Shown here: piece after piece, positions 1 through 8,093 of the stretch | Layout: the number at the start of each line of letters is the position of its first letter | Position numbering within the stretch: position 1 is the stretch's first letter | NCBI GenBank assembly: GCA_019695095.1 | Contig: JAIBAQ010000021.1 | Location: 1 to 50,091 of the forward strand | Origin: Candidatus Hydrogenedentota bacterium | Lineage (GTDB): Bacteria > Hydrogenedentota > Hydrogenedentia > Hydrogenedentales > SLHB01 | DNA length: 50,091 nt | Direction: 5' to 3' | Translations under genes and position numbers: made by a program | Notes under the pieces: model-generated | Seen by the model: the letters and a program-made list of their open reading frames with translations, nothing else | Databases searched by the model: none | What the model was told of the DNA's origin: nothing

Positions 1-580
1 TCATGTTGGCGGGTTCATTGTAGAGGTCCCAGATCTGCACACGCTTGTCGTTTCCGAAGCGCGTGAGAAGCCCTTTGACGTATGGTTCGAGTTGGTCCAC
101 TTTCGCGGGGTCTTTCAGCACGTCAATGCTCGGGCTTTGCACCCAACCGGAATTGTGCACGTGGGGTTTGGGGTCGCGCTGCTTGCCAAGCTTGGGATAG
201 GGGTCCCATACGGAATCGAACGGCACGAACATCACGCCAATACCGTGCTTGTCGGCGATGGATAGAAACTGGTCGATCCGGTTACAGAAGCCTTCGGCGT
301 CCTGCTGCCACAAGAGGTCGTGCAGGAACACGCGAATGCTGGTAAAACCCAGGCTCTCGGCATAACCGAGTTCGCGGTCGATGGTGGCGGGGTCGAAGGT
401 GTCGGCCTGCCACATTTCGAGTTGGTTGATGGCCGTGCTCGGGCTGAAGTTGCAGCCCACCAGCCACGGTTGTGCGGCATACCATGTGTTGGCTTTTTCT
501 TCTGTCCAACGCGGGGCGGGGCCTTGCGCCAACGCCATCGCCACTACCGCCGCCGTCACTCCGGATGTCATCGCAAACAT
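1..580 (-). CDS. Secreted glycoside hydrolase (cellulase/xylanase-like TIM barrel), 5' part only
   Basis: The gene starts at 580 and runs off the left edge, so only about 193 residues are seen. A GGGGAG ribosome site lies just upstream of the ATG. The first ~20 residues form a short signal peptide ending near ALAQG. The mature part begins with RWTEEKANTWYAAQPWLVG, followed by FSPSTAINQLEMWQ, AESLGFTSIRVFLHD and, near the window edge, IWDLYNEP. The order of a beta-strand with SIRVF and a strand ending in NEP is that of clan GH-A (GH5-like) barrels, in which the Glu of NEP is the acid/base. The substrate cannot be told from this part. It is divergent from the blaI-like gene across a 254-bp spacer. 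Confidence 0.8.
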   Translation of the reverse strand, partial: MFAMTSGVTAAVVAMALAQGPAPRWTEEKANTWYAAQPWLVGCNFSPSTAINQLEMWQADTFDPATIDRELGYAESLGFTSIRVFLHDLLWQQDAEGFCNRIDQFLSIADKHGIGVMFVPFDSVWDPYPKLGKQRDPKPHVHNSGWVQSPSIDVLKDPAKVDQLEPYVKGLLTRFGNDKRVQIWDLYNEPANM

Positions 581-772
581 GACTTCTCCCCTCAACTCTG
601 CCTAAGTGGTTTCGACTTGCCCCCCGACTTACGATGCACGAAGCAACCCAATTTCGCAAGTTGGTCGCTTGGTCTGCCATCGATGTGGCGCAGCCGGGCG
701 TCCACTTCCTCGTAGCGCCCGACTTCCACGCCTGGTACTGCGATTCGGTATCGCCCTCCCCCTCCGTACCGC

Positions 773-815
773 TTGACATCTACTATGCTCATAGTAGATA
801 CTATATTCATAGTAG
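773..815 (+). promoter_or_regulatory. Promoter with two adjacent BlaI/MecI-type operator dyads
   Basis: TTGACA at 773-778 and GATACT at 797-802 (18-bp spacer) make a plausible sigma-70 promoter. Two contiguous 18-bp dyads overlap it. The first (780-797) is CTACTATG-CT-CATAGTAG, a perfect inverted repeat. The second (798-815) is ATACTATA-TT-CATAGTAG, with 6 of 8 arm positions matched. TACTA/TAGTA half-sites are of the kind bound by BlaI/MecI repressors. The position between -35 and the start of the downstream repressor gene implies autorepression of the blaI-M56 operon. Confidence 0.8.
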
Positions 816-834
816 CAAAACGAAAGGCGTTGCC

Positions 835-1236
835 ATGAAGTCAGCTAGCCGGCCTTCCGAACTGGAACTCCAAGTCCTGGCCCTCATGTGGGAAAACGGC
901 CCGCTGACGGCCCGGGAAGTGAGTGCGCTCATGCCCGACGGAAAGTCGCGGGCGTACACGACGGTGTTGAGCGTGCTTCAAGTAATGGAAAAGAAGGGAC
1001 TCGTATCGCACACGCAGGATGGACGGGCAAATCGCTATGCGGCGAAGGCCGCCAAGCGCGCCGTACTTGGACCGATGTTGAGACAGATGGTCGCAAATGT
1101 GTTCGGAGGAAGCCCGTCGGCGGCAGTGCAGCACTTGTTACAGGAGACAAAAGTCTCAGCTGACGAACTGAGCGAGATTCGCAAGGTCATTGCGGAACAT
1201 GACACGGCCTCAAAGCGAGGAGGCAAAGCCAAATGA
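835..1236 (+). CDS. BlaI/MecI/CopY-family transcriptional repressor
   Basis: This is a 133-residue winged-helix repressor. The sequence runs SELELQVLALMWENGPLTAREV, then RAYTTVLSVLQVMEKKGLV, then YAAKAAKRAV. This is the family pattern: a winged helix in the first ~75 residues, then a helical dimerisation tail with the protease-sensitive region. The start at 835 fits the family length and is preceded by AAAGG. A longer reading from 634 would overrun the promoter and operators. The stop overlaps the start of the M56 gene by 4 nt (ATGA), so the two are translationally coupled. It probably binds the dyads at 780-815 and is inactivated when the partner M56 protein senses a signal. Confidence 0.93.
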   Translation: MKSASRPSELELQVLALMWENGPLTAREVSALMPDGKSRAYTTVLSVLQVMEKKGLVSHTQDGRANRYAAKAAKRAVLGPMLRQMVANVFGGSPSAAVQHLLQETKVSADELSEIRKVIAEHDTASKRGGKAK

Positions 1237-4200
1237 TCGATCTCGCCTCGCTGTGGAGTCCAACGCTATGGGCACAATTGCCCATGGCGCTGCTGCACAC
1301 GATTTGGGAAGGCACGCTCATTTCCGTGCTGCTTTGGGCAGTGCTCCGTCGTCTCCCGGCGAAGCATGCAGACCTTCGATACGGCGCGAGCGTGGCAGCG
1401 ATGGCGATAGTCGTGGCAACGTGGTGGACCACATGGGCATTGCTAGGTTTTGAGGCATCAAATTCGGAAGTCATGAACGATGCCACGAACGTCGCCGCAA
1501 CCGCACCGTCCGCTTCCTCCATGACGCGCGCCGAGACGCCTGCACCAACTTCGAAGCCTACGCATTCGAGTATCCCGTGGCAACAGTGGACCACGTATGC
1601 GTGGCTCGCAGGAGTGGCCGCAATGACGATTCGTACCGCCGCGTTGCTCACGGGCGCGGGCCAATTGCGCAGAGAAAGCGTGCCGTGTACCAACGAGGCC
1701 GTTCTCGCGTTTGCGGAAGATATACGCGAAGCTATTGGCGTAGGACGCCGGGTCGCGCTGCGCGTGTCGCAAACGGCAACGAGTCCGTTTGCGATGGGTA
1801 TTCTGTGGCCGGTGGTCGTGCTTCCCGCGCACATCGCTACGGGAATGCCGCCGGAATACCTCCGTGCAGTGCTTGCGCACGAGTTCGCACACATTCGCCG
1901 TTGGGATTATCTCGTCAACCTGATGCAGTTGCTCGTGGAGTCGTTGCTGTTCTTCAACCCCGCCGTGTGGTGGATTAGCCGGCAGATTCGGATTGAGCGG
2001 GAGGCCTGCTGCGACGCGATGGCCATCCGGCATTGCGGCAACGCAGTGGAATACGCGCGCGTGCTCGCCGACGCGGCTGAGCGAACCAATGCGTCGTTAG
2101 CTGCCGTCATGGCCATGGGTGGACCTCTGCCCGAGCAATCGCTGCTTGAGCGGGTGCGCCGTTTGCTTGCGCCGAATCATCGCCCCATCCTGTGCCTTCC
2201 CTGGTACACGTTTTCAATCTTCCTGCTCGTATCTACGATCTTGCTGGCAAGCCTCGGCGGCACCACGTTCTTCGCGGTGACGTTTATTGCCCAGGCTATG
2301 AAGCCCGAAGAGCGGATTGCGAAGATGGCCGAAGTGCAACAGAAGACCAGAGAATTGCACTTTGATGATTCTGCGCGCGTCGTAGTCACCGGTACCGTGC
2401 AAACCGAGGATGGTACGCCGCTCCCAAAACCGCTGAATATTAGTTTTGAGAGCATTACCGACTGTAGCTCCTGCTATGACTCGGCGCCTATTCATGACGG
2501 GCACTATGAAAAGGAGATACTGCCGGGGTTCGTTTTGGCGTTCTGCAGGGTAGATGGGTATGCCCTCTCTTTTGCGGAGCCAACGCTGGTCACACCGGAG
2601 CAGTCACCGCGGGAAATCAACGTCGTGTTACGGCGTGGCCGCACCGCGCAAATCCATTGTATGGACAACAACGGAACGTCGGTTGCCAACGCACGCGTCG
2701 TGTGGAACTTACCGCTTGTCATACCGACTCGCCAAAAGAATGCCCTCTGGTTTCCCGGAGGAGAAGCCGTCTCCGATGCCGAGGGTATGATCCAAGTTGA
2801 GCATTGCTGGGATCGGCCGCTCAAACTGGAGGTCATAGCACCAGGCTACCAAATGCGGCGAATACCGGAGGCCGCCATACCCACAAACGAAGCTTTCACG
2901 TGTATGCTCGAGAAGGCACGACCTGCGCGCATCATCGTCAAGGATCGCGTAACCGGCGCGCCCATTGAAGGAGCAGAATTGCTGCTCTTGGTGTCAGAAG
3001 GTCTGTATTTCTACCAATGCGACCTTCAGAATGGTCTGAACCCAGCACGCGACGCAATGCGGCTGGGAGTCTCGGACCCAAGCGGGCAAATCCTCTTCGA
3101 CACCGCAAGCGAGGGCACGCGCTATTGGTGCGGCATCGCGGCTCCAAATGGCCGCAAGATCATTTTGGATCGCCCTATCGTCGCTGGGCAAGAAACGATA
3201 GACGTCGAAGTCGGTCCGCCGCTTTCTGTACGCGGCACGATATTCGCTCCTCCCGATACCAGCGACGTGTGGAATGGTCCGCATGAAGTTGGATACGAGT
3301 TCATCCTACGTATTGCTCATCAGTCCCATGGGTTAATGGGTAATTTTGACGCGGTCTTCAAAGACGGTGTGGCGGAATTCTTCTACTCGAATCTCTGGCC
3401 CTGTGGGATCGTGTTGTACGGTGGAGAAGACCGGAACGTGATCGATCTGCGAGAACCGGTGGACAATGTAGAACTCAGGCTTGCACCGAAAGTCCTAAAG
3501 ACTGAGCAGGCCAAACGCAAAGTAGTCGTGCACTTCGTTGTGCCCGAAGGCAATCCGGCGCCACAAGGCACATTTCGGCTCGACCATATCGCCCGCCCCG
3601 GCGACACTCACTATACAATCAGGACATTTCCTATTCTCTTTGGCGAAGTTCATACCGAGGTACCGGTACCTACGAAGCTTGCTTACCATATGGACCGCAC
3701 TGCAGGGTATTGGATCAAACAAGCTTCGGAGATAGTGGTTGATGCGGGGGATGAACCATTTCGGCTGAATGTGCCCACTCTGCCAGCGGGCGCGATTCAT
3801 GGAAAAATATCCGGGAGCCATTCGAGAGGCCTGAACTTAACATTGAAAGAACTTGAGCAAGCGCCAAGTGTAGATACGCAGTCATTAGATGTTCAGCCCG
3901 AGTACAATGCCGATGGAGAGTATTCGATTAGCCCGCTGCCGATTGGCGGAGTCTATTGCGTCATGGCCTGCGCAGACGCCACGACAGTGATCAGTGATTC
4001 CATCGCGCTGACGGAGGCCGAGCCTATACACGAAGTGAACCTCACCCTACCTGAGGGGAAAACCATCTCGGGGCAAGTGACTCTGCCAGATGGAACCCCC
4101 TTGGCTGGCTGTACAGTAATGCTGAAACTCGCGCACCCCAAAATGTCTTCGTCGAATTCAACGTTAACGGATGGGCAAGGAAAGTTCCGATTCGAGCACG

Positions 4201-4607
4201 TAAACCCAGAGTGGGGCATGAGCTATTCTCTTGAGATCAGATCGAGAGCAGACTTCCAGCCGCTGTATCGCAAGGTGAAGCCAGGTGCAATCGTTGACCT
4301 CAGGCTAGAACACGGCAAGGTCCTTGAAGGTACGTTGATTGAAGATGCAAGCGGCCTTCCAATCCCCGGCGCTCAGGTTTGTGCAATCTCGTTGAAACAG
4401 CATGGCCTTGTGGAAGCAGAAGTCAAGACGGACAAGCACGGGAAGTTCCGCTTCAGTACGCTGAGCGATGGGGAGTACCGGCTCAGCGCGCGCGATGCAC
4501 GCGAAATCAAGGAGATGTTGGTTACGCCCGACACTGGTAAACCGGTCGAGCTACGGGTGACATTAGCCGACTGGAGTACGTTGAAGCCTGCTAAAAAGAG
4601 TCAATGA
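1233..4607 (+). CDS. BlaR1-type M56 membrane protease with long carboxypeptidase-regulatory-like sensor region
   Basis: 1124 residues. N-terminal membrane segments lie near residues 18-38, 48-70 and 112-130. They are followed by an M56 zinc-protease core with HEFAH (H216, E217, H220) and the downstream EREACCD motif carrying the third ligand. A further membrane helix lies at about 323-350. In BlaR1 the next part is a penicillin-binding domain. Here residues ~385-1120 instead form a series of beta-sandwich CarboxypepD_reg/Cna-B-like repeats, for example GTVQTEDGTPLP, ISGQVTLPDGTPLAG and LEGTLIEDASGLPIPGA. The protein likely senses something outside the membrane and cleaves the BlaI-type partner. 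The ligand is unknown, and no beta-lactam-binding serine motif is seen. Confidence 0.9.
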   Translation: MIDLASLWSPTLWAQLPMALLHTIWEGTLISVLLWAVLRRLPAKHADLRYGASVAAMAIVVATWWTTWALLGFEASNSEVMNDATNVAATAPSASSMTRAETPAPTSKPTHSSIPWQQWTTYAWLAGVAAMTIRTAALLTGAGQLRRESVPCTNEAVLAFAEDIREAIGVGRRVALRVSQTATSPFAMGILWPVVVLPAHIATGMPPEYLRAVLAHEFAHIRRWDYLVNLMQLLVESLLFFNPAVWWISRQIRIEREACCDAMAIRHCGNAVEYARVLADAAERTNASLAAVMAMGGPLPEQSLLERVRRLLAPNHRPILCLPWYTFSIFLLVSTILLASLGGTTFFAVTFIAQAMKPEERIAKMAEVQQKTRELHFDDSARVVVTGTVQTEDGTPLPKPLNISFESITDCSSCYDSAPIHDGHYEKEILPGFVLAFCRVDGYALSFAEPTLVTPEQSPREINVVLRRGRTAQIHCMDNNGTSVANARVVWNLPLVIPTRQKNALWFPGGEAVSDAEGMIQVEHCWDRPLKLEVIAPGYQMRRIPEAAIPTNEAFTCMLEKARPARIIVKDRVTGAPIEGAELLLLVSEGLYFYQCDLQNGLNPARDAMRLGVSDPSGQILFDTASEGTRYWCGIAAPNGRKIILDRPIVAGQETIDVEVGPPLSVRGTIFAPPDTSDVWNGPHEVGYEFILRIAHQSHGLMGNFDAVFKDGVAEFFYSNLWPCGIVLYGGEDRNVIDLREPVDNVELRLAPKVLKTEQAKRKVVVHFVVPEGNPAPQGTFRLDHIARPGDTHYTIRTFPILFGEVHTEVPVPTKLAYHMDRTAGYWIKQASEIVVDAGDEPFRLNVPTLPAGAIHGKISGSHSRGLNLTLKELEQAPSVDTQSLDVQPEYNADGEYSISPLPIGGVYCVMACADATTVISDSIALTEAEPIHEVNLTLPEGKTISGQVTLPDGTPLAGCTVMLKLAHPKMSSSNSTLTDGQGKFRFEHVNPEWGMSYSLEIRSRADFQPLYRKVKPGAIVDLRLEHGKVLEGTLIEDASGLPIPGAQVCAISLKQHGLVEAEVKTDKHGKFRFSTLSDGEYRLSARDAREIKEMLVTPDTGKPVELRVTLADWSTLKPAKKSQ

Positions 4608-4647
4608 CTCTGCGCCGAGGCACGATCAAGCGCTAATCACTCTGCAG

Positions 4648-5016
4648 TCATTTCGACCCTGTATCGAGTTCATGTATCGCCTTGGCAATCGCTTCTTTGA
4701 ATCGCAGGTCCGTTTCGTACGTCACATAGTCTGCATTCTGGAATTGGGTGAGTACTTCGCTGACATTGGCGACGTCGGACTTCTCCAGCGCATACACTAT
4801 GGCCCGCACAAAGTCGCTGACGGCCCGCGTGTGGTCGTTGTTCGCCTTGTACCGTGCTGACGTGTTTGCGACCACCCCGGAGATGAGATTACCGAGTAAC
4901 AGCGCGAGGAGTGTGTACCCGATCAAGACTCGCCGGTATCCTGAACGTAGTAGGAAGTACCACCCTGCACCGAATACGATCGTCAAGATCGCCGATACAA
5001 TCCAGATTTCCGACAT
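4648..5016 (-). CDS. Small membrane protein of unknown function
   Basis: I do not recognise a family. 122 residues from the ATG at 5016, which has a strong GGAGGAGG site directly upstream; an in-frame start 11 codons earlier would lie beyond that site and is unlikely. Two hydrophobic helices lie near residues 4-24 and 31-52, separated by the basic turn RSGYRR. A charged helical tail of about 65 residues follows (HTRAVSDFVRAIVYALEKSD). The topology suggests a membrane-anchored helical domain. It lies 54 bp downstream of the dehydrogenase gene on the same strand and may be cotranscribed. Confidence 0.65.
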   Translation of the reverse strand: MSEIWIVSAILTIVFGAGWYFLLRSGYRRVLIGYTLLALLLGNLISGVVANTSARYKANNDHTRAVSDFVRAIVYALEKSDVANVSEVLTQFQNADYVTYETDLRFKEAIAKAIHELDTGSK

Positions 5017-5070
5017 GCAGCCTCCTCCTCCCCCGAAGTCTGAAGCCAATGTGATTCGCCCTGAGTTGAT

Positions 5071-6120
5071 TCACCGCCCCGCTTCGTTTACATACAGCAC
5101 TTTGTTCGAAAGCTCGGTGCGGTCGCGCATGCGTTTCATGGCGTCGAAGAGGGTATCGAGGCCGACGCGGTGAGTGATGAGGCGTTTCAGGTTGAGTTTT
5201 CCGGAGGCCATGAAATCGAGCGCGAGTTTCCATTCGTTGCGCGGCAGGTTGCTGTAGCTGGAATTCCAGGTTCCGAACACTTTCAGTTGCTTGCGGAGGA
5301 TCGCCCAGTAGGCATTCTGGGAGAGGCGCATATCGCCGTCGGGATTGCCCATGAGCACGACGCGGCCGAACGTGCGCGCGGCGAGCATGCATTGTTCGAA
5401 GGCCGCGGAACTGCCGGACGCCTCGACGACGAGATCGGCCCCGTCGCTGGTTACGCCGCTCAGCCACGCGGTGAGTTCGGTTTCGCGGACGTTGCAGGTA
5501 TTGTCGAATCCGATGTCGCGCGCGAACGCGAGTTTCTTCTCGTCGATGTCGGCCAATAGCACCTTGCCCGCGCCCCAGGCCCGCGCCCACATGCCGAGCA
5601 TGAGTCCGATGGGACCCGCGCCCATGATGAGTACGGCATCGCCAATATCGATCCCGGCTTGGCGCAGCGCATGCACGGCCACGGCGGCAGGTTCGGTCAT
5701 GGCGGCCTCTTCGCTCGACACACCGTCCGGAAGCGGCAGGAGATTCCACACGGGCACGCGGACGTATTCGGCGAAGCCGCCGTCGCATCGCGACCCCAGG
5801 TAGTCGTAGTCGGCGCATTGTGCGTATTCGCCCACTTCGCACAACGCGCACGCGCGGCACGGGATCAATGGAAAGACCGCGGCCGCTTTGCCTACGAGCG
5901 CGGTATCGACGCCGTCGCCAACGTGTTCGACAACGCCCGCAAGTTCGTGGCCGGGGATCGTCGGGAAACGGTAAGTCCCCTTCACAAAAACGCGCGGGAT
6001 ATCCGACCCGCACACGCCACACGCGCCGACGCGCAGCAGCACTTCGCCTGCGGCAGGCTGAGGCGTAGGCACGCTCTCATGGCGCAAGTCGCCGACCGCG
6101 TGAAGGACACAGGCTTTCAT
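5071..6120 (-). CDS. Zinc-dependent medium-chain dehydrogenase, galactitol-1-phosphate 5-dehydrogenase-like
   Basis: 349 residues, full length for the MDR family. Catalytic zinc ligands are C37 (CGVCGSD) and H58-E59 (PGHE). The structural zinc site has four cysteines at 88, 91, 94 and 102. The Rossmann fold carries GAGPIG near residue 170, followed by an acidic DID that suggests NAD(H). The N-terminal pattern (CGSDIPRVF, GTYRFPTIPGHE) closely resembles GatD-type galactitol-1-phosphate or related polyol dehydrogenases, but no sugar transporter or other hexitol genes are nearby, so the substrate is only suggested. An AGGAG site precedes the ATG. Confidence 0.85.
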   Translation of the reverse strand: MKACVLHAVGDLRHESVPTPQPAAGEVLLRVGACGVCGSDIPRVFVKGTYRFPTIPGHELAGVVEHVGDGVDTALVGKAAAVFPLIPCRACALCEVGEYAQCADYDYLGSRCDGGFAEYVRVPVWNLLPLPDGVSSEEAAMTEPAAVAVHALRQAGIDIGDAVLIMGAGPIGLMLGMWARAWGAGKVLLADIDEKKLAFARDIGFDNTCNVRETELTAWLSGVTSDGADLVVEASGSSAAFEQCMLAARTFGRVVLMGNPDGDMRLSQNAYWAILRKQLKVFGTWNSSYSNLPRNEWKLALDFMASGKLNLKRLITHRVGLDTLFDAMKRMRDRTELSNKVLYVNEAGR

Positions 6121-6199
6121 AATCTATGCTCCTCGGGCTTGCCGCGAAAGGCAGTGGCTATACACTGTCGAAAAGAAAGTCTGACGGGAATAACTGTCA

Positions 6200-6427
6200 T
6201 CACTTCAGCCGCAGAAAATCGTCAACACTAAATCCCGCATCCCTCAAGATGCGTGCGGTCAAACCGCGGCCTAGGTCGCAATGGGAATGGATGGGCACAG
6301 TGACCGCCGTCTTCTTTTCTTCGTGCCAAAGCGTGAGATGACTGCCCGATTGCCGGTCCTCTACGAAACCCTGTTTGCGCAGAAAGCGGACAAGCTCCTG
6401 CGCCGTGAGCTGCGGCATCCGGCTCAT
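6200..6427 (-). CDS. hicA: HicA-family mRNA interferase toxin
   Basis: 75 residues with the double-stranded-RNA-binding-like HicA fold: a helix with QELVRFLRKQGF, then RQSGSHLTLWH containing the catalytic-type GSH histidine, then PIHSHCDLGRGLTARILRDAGFSVDDFL. The start overlaps the stop of the upstream antitoxin gene by 4 nt (ATGA), so it is translationally coupled. HicA toxins cleave translated mRNA and are held inactive by HicB. All family landmarks are present, so the toxin looks intact. In this locus the antitoxin gene comes first; the reverse order is also common. Confidence 0.9.
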   Translation of the reverse strand: MSRMPQLTAQELVRFLRKQGFVEDRQSGSHLTLWHEEKKTAVTVPIHSHCDLGRGLTARILRDAGFSVDDFLRLK

Positions 6428-6663
6428 TCAGGGATTCCGACAGTCAATTCTTCGACGTGAACGAGCCGTTCTTGTTGTTCAATCTTCTGACCGTGGGTTC
6501 TCAGGGTGGCCAAATGTTGCTGAACTGCTTCGCGGATGTTCCGCTTGGCCTCTTCGATCGTAGAACCATTGCTGAAACAACCCGGTAAAGTTGGGCTATA
6601 CGCGAAGTACCCTTCATCCTCAGGCTCTTTCTCGATCACAATCTCGAATGTGTAGAAACGCAT
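6424..6663 (-). CDS. hicB: HicB-family antitoxin
   Basis: 79 residues from the ATG at 6663, which follows a GGAG site; the reading frame is open for 23 more codons upstream but those look non-coding. The partial-RNase-H-like fold is visible: a strand FYTFEIVIEKEPEDEGYFAYSPTLPGCFS (about residues 3-31), then STIEEAKRNIREAVQQHL. Antitoxin activity comes from this domain covering the HicA active site. The protein is of the short type with no clear C-terminal helix-turn-helix or ribbon-helix-helix, so autorepression through this protein is uncertain. Next upstream is dispersed repeat copy 1. Confidence 0.9.
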   Translation of the reverse strand: MRFYTFEIVIEKEPEDEGYFAYSPTLPGCFSNGSTIEEAKRNIREAVQQHLATLRTHGQKIEQQERLVHVEELTVGIPE

Positions 6664-6754
6664 CGGATGTCTCCGTGGCCGATTGGTCCCGTGCCAATAA
6701 TCAGTATGAGGAATTGGCACGGATCGAGGCAAATGGCATTCAGTAACGTTCTAC

Positions 6755-6945
6755 CCCGGATTCCTCACGAACACATTTGAACCTCTCTCGTAACAAGAGA
6801 GTTTGCGAGATTTGGGGCCAAGAAACAAAGCGGTTCTCCAAGAGCAGAGTGTGTTCGAGAGAAATCCTCGTGGCACAACCTCAAAGTCTTGCACGTGAGC
6901 AATTTGCGTCGGCGCTCAATCGCGCCGGTGCAAATTGCGGACTAC
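6755..6945 (+). repeat. Dispersed palindromic repeat, copy 1 (full length, ~190 bp)
   Basis: This copy matches 18640-18821 (opposite orientation) along its whole length, and 18088-18149 at both ends. Order of parts: GGATTCCTCACGAACACA near 6758; its imperfect inverted partner near 6849-6867 (GTGTGTTCGAGAGAAATCC); a short stem around 6872-6892; and a strong hairpin at 6899-6938, whose arms GCAATTTGCGTCGGCGC and GCGCCGGTGCAAATTGC match at 15 of 17 positions. The right edge GCGGACTAC contains the stop codon (6942-6944) of the neighbouring minus-strand gene. There is no convincing ORF inside. Confidence 0.85.
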
Positions 6946-8018
6946 TGTTCCGAATTCTTCTTGCGTGGCTTTGGCATATCGAAGTGTTCGCCCCAGGACA
7001 ACACGACCGTGCTGCCTTTCTTCGCGGACAACGCCAGGTAAGCGTTGGAGCGTGTAAAGGGCGATGCGTTGCCATAGTCCTCGCCGGCGGAGCGATGCTC
7101 GAACTCCCAGTTGTGGCCCGGCGCCCAAACCGGCGCCAGCAGCGCGTCTATTTGTTTGGTCAGGTTGACTCCCCGCCAGTAGATGGGACTTCCGACCATC
7201 AGGTCGATACTCTTTCCACCTTCAACCAGCACATTCAACCAGCCGTACCACTGCAAGGCGCAGTTGATGTCGCCTTTGGTGGCGACAGTCATTCCCTCGG
7301 GCGTCGTGATCACGTAGGCGTTGCATGGCGTGCCGGAGGAATGCTCCGCGTTGTTCCATTGATGGTCCCACAGCACGTCGACTTTCAGTTTGCCGACATC
7401 GAGCGGCGTCCCCAGCGTTTGCTTGAGCGTTACCAATTTTTCGGCCCAGGGTTGATCCCCCCACATCTTCTTGTTGCTCTCCGTCACGACGACGGTCTTT
7501 CCTTTCTCAATAAGCGCGCGCGTCAACTCGTAGTCGATATGGTCGGAGTGCTCATGCGTGTGGAAGGAGACGTCGATAAGACTCGTCAGCTTATCGACCT
7601 GTTCGTCCGTCATGCAGAAGGTTTCGCCTTCTTCTTCCGGCGTCTTGTGCAAGTCTTTGTTGGGGCCTTGGTCAAGATCGATGGCGAAGACAACCGACGG
7701 CGTCTGGATGATCTCGGAACTCGAATACAACTGGAAATACCGGATGCCTTGCTTTGGACGTTCTTTTGAAAGCAGGTCAATCACGTGGTCAACCGAGCGG
7801 CGATAGTACGCAATCAACTCCGGACTCTTCTCCGAATCGGGGATAGCAATCCAGTCGTCCAGCGCCTTCAACGCGGCAAGGCGGGACTCCGATTGTGGTA
7901 TGGATGGCGGCGCATCCGTTAGCGCCTGCCACAGGGCGGAACCGTCGTCGGCTACAGCGCAATACGCTATGGCCAGAAACATACAAACCGGCCAAGGCAG
8001 TCGAATCTTGACGTTCAT
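6942..8018 (-). CDS. Exported metallo-beta-lactamase-fold hydrolase of unknown substrate
   Basis: 358 residues. An N-terminal signal peptide (about residues 1-23, ending near AVADD) predicts export. The MBL signature HTHEHSDH lies at 153-160 (H155, H157, D159, H160). Later candidate metal ligands are in TKGDIN (Asp) and APGHNWEFEH (His). The first ~100 residues are helical and unlike any domain I can name. It is therefore a periplasmic or outer metal-dependent hydrolase, with the substrate undefined. Its TAG stop lies inside the right edge of repeat copy 1, and the repeat's strongest hairpin follows the stop directly. Confidence 0.85.
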   Translation of the reverse strand: MNVKIRLPWPVCMFLAIAYCAVADDGSALWQALTDAPPSIPQSESRLAALKALDDWIAIPDSEKSPELIAYYRRSVDHVIDLLSKERPKQGIRYFQLYSSSEIIQTPSVVFAIDLDQGPNKDLHKTPEEEGETFCMTDEQVDKLTSLIDVSFHTHEHSDHIDYELTRALIEKGKTVVVTESNKKMWGDQPWAEKLVTLKQTLGTPLDVGKLKVDVLWDHQWNNAEHSSGTPCNAYVITTPEGMTVATKGDINCALQWYGWLNVLVEGGKSIDLMVGSPIYWRGVNLTKQIDALLAPVWAPGHNWEFEHRSAGEDYGNASPFTRSNAYLALSAKKGSTVVLSWGEHFDMPKPRKKNSEQ

Positions 8019-8093
8019 GAAGTACCTCCAGGCGCATTAACGCGATGCGGAGGTATTTTGCCCGAAAGGACTGCGCGGAGAACAGTGCGAGAA

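Noticed and set aside
634-834. 67-codon upstream extension of the BlaI-type gene
   Set aside because: It would translate through the promoter and both operators, and exceeds the family length.
1233-4607. Interpretation of the M56 protein as a beta-lactam sensor
   Set aside because: No penicillin-binding SxxK/KTG-type domain is seen in the C-terminal region.
4889-6022. 377-codon minus-strand ORF overlapping the dehydrogenase
   Set aside because: Frame-shifted shadow of the MDR dehydrogenase, extremely Arg-rich.
6777-7769. 330-codon plus-strand ORF
   Set aside because: It begins inside the dispersed repeat and is antisense to the MBL-fold gene.
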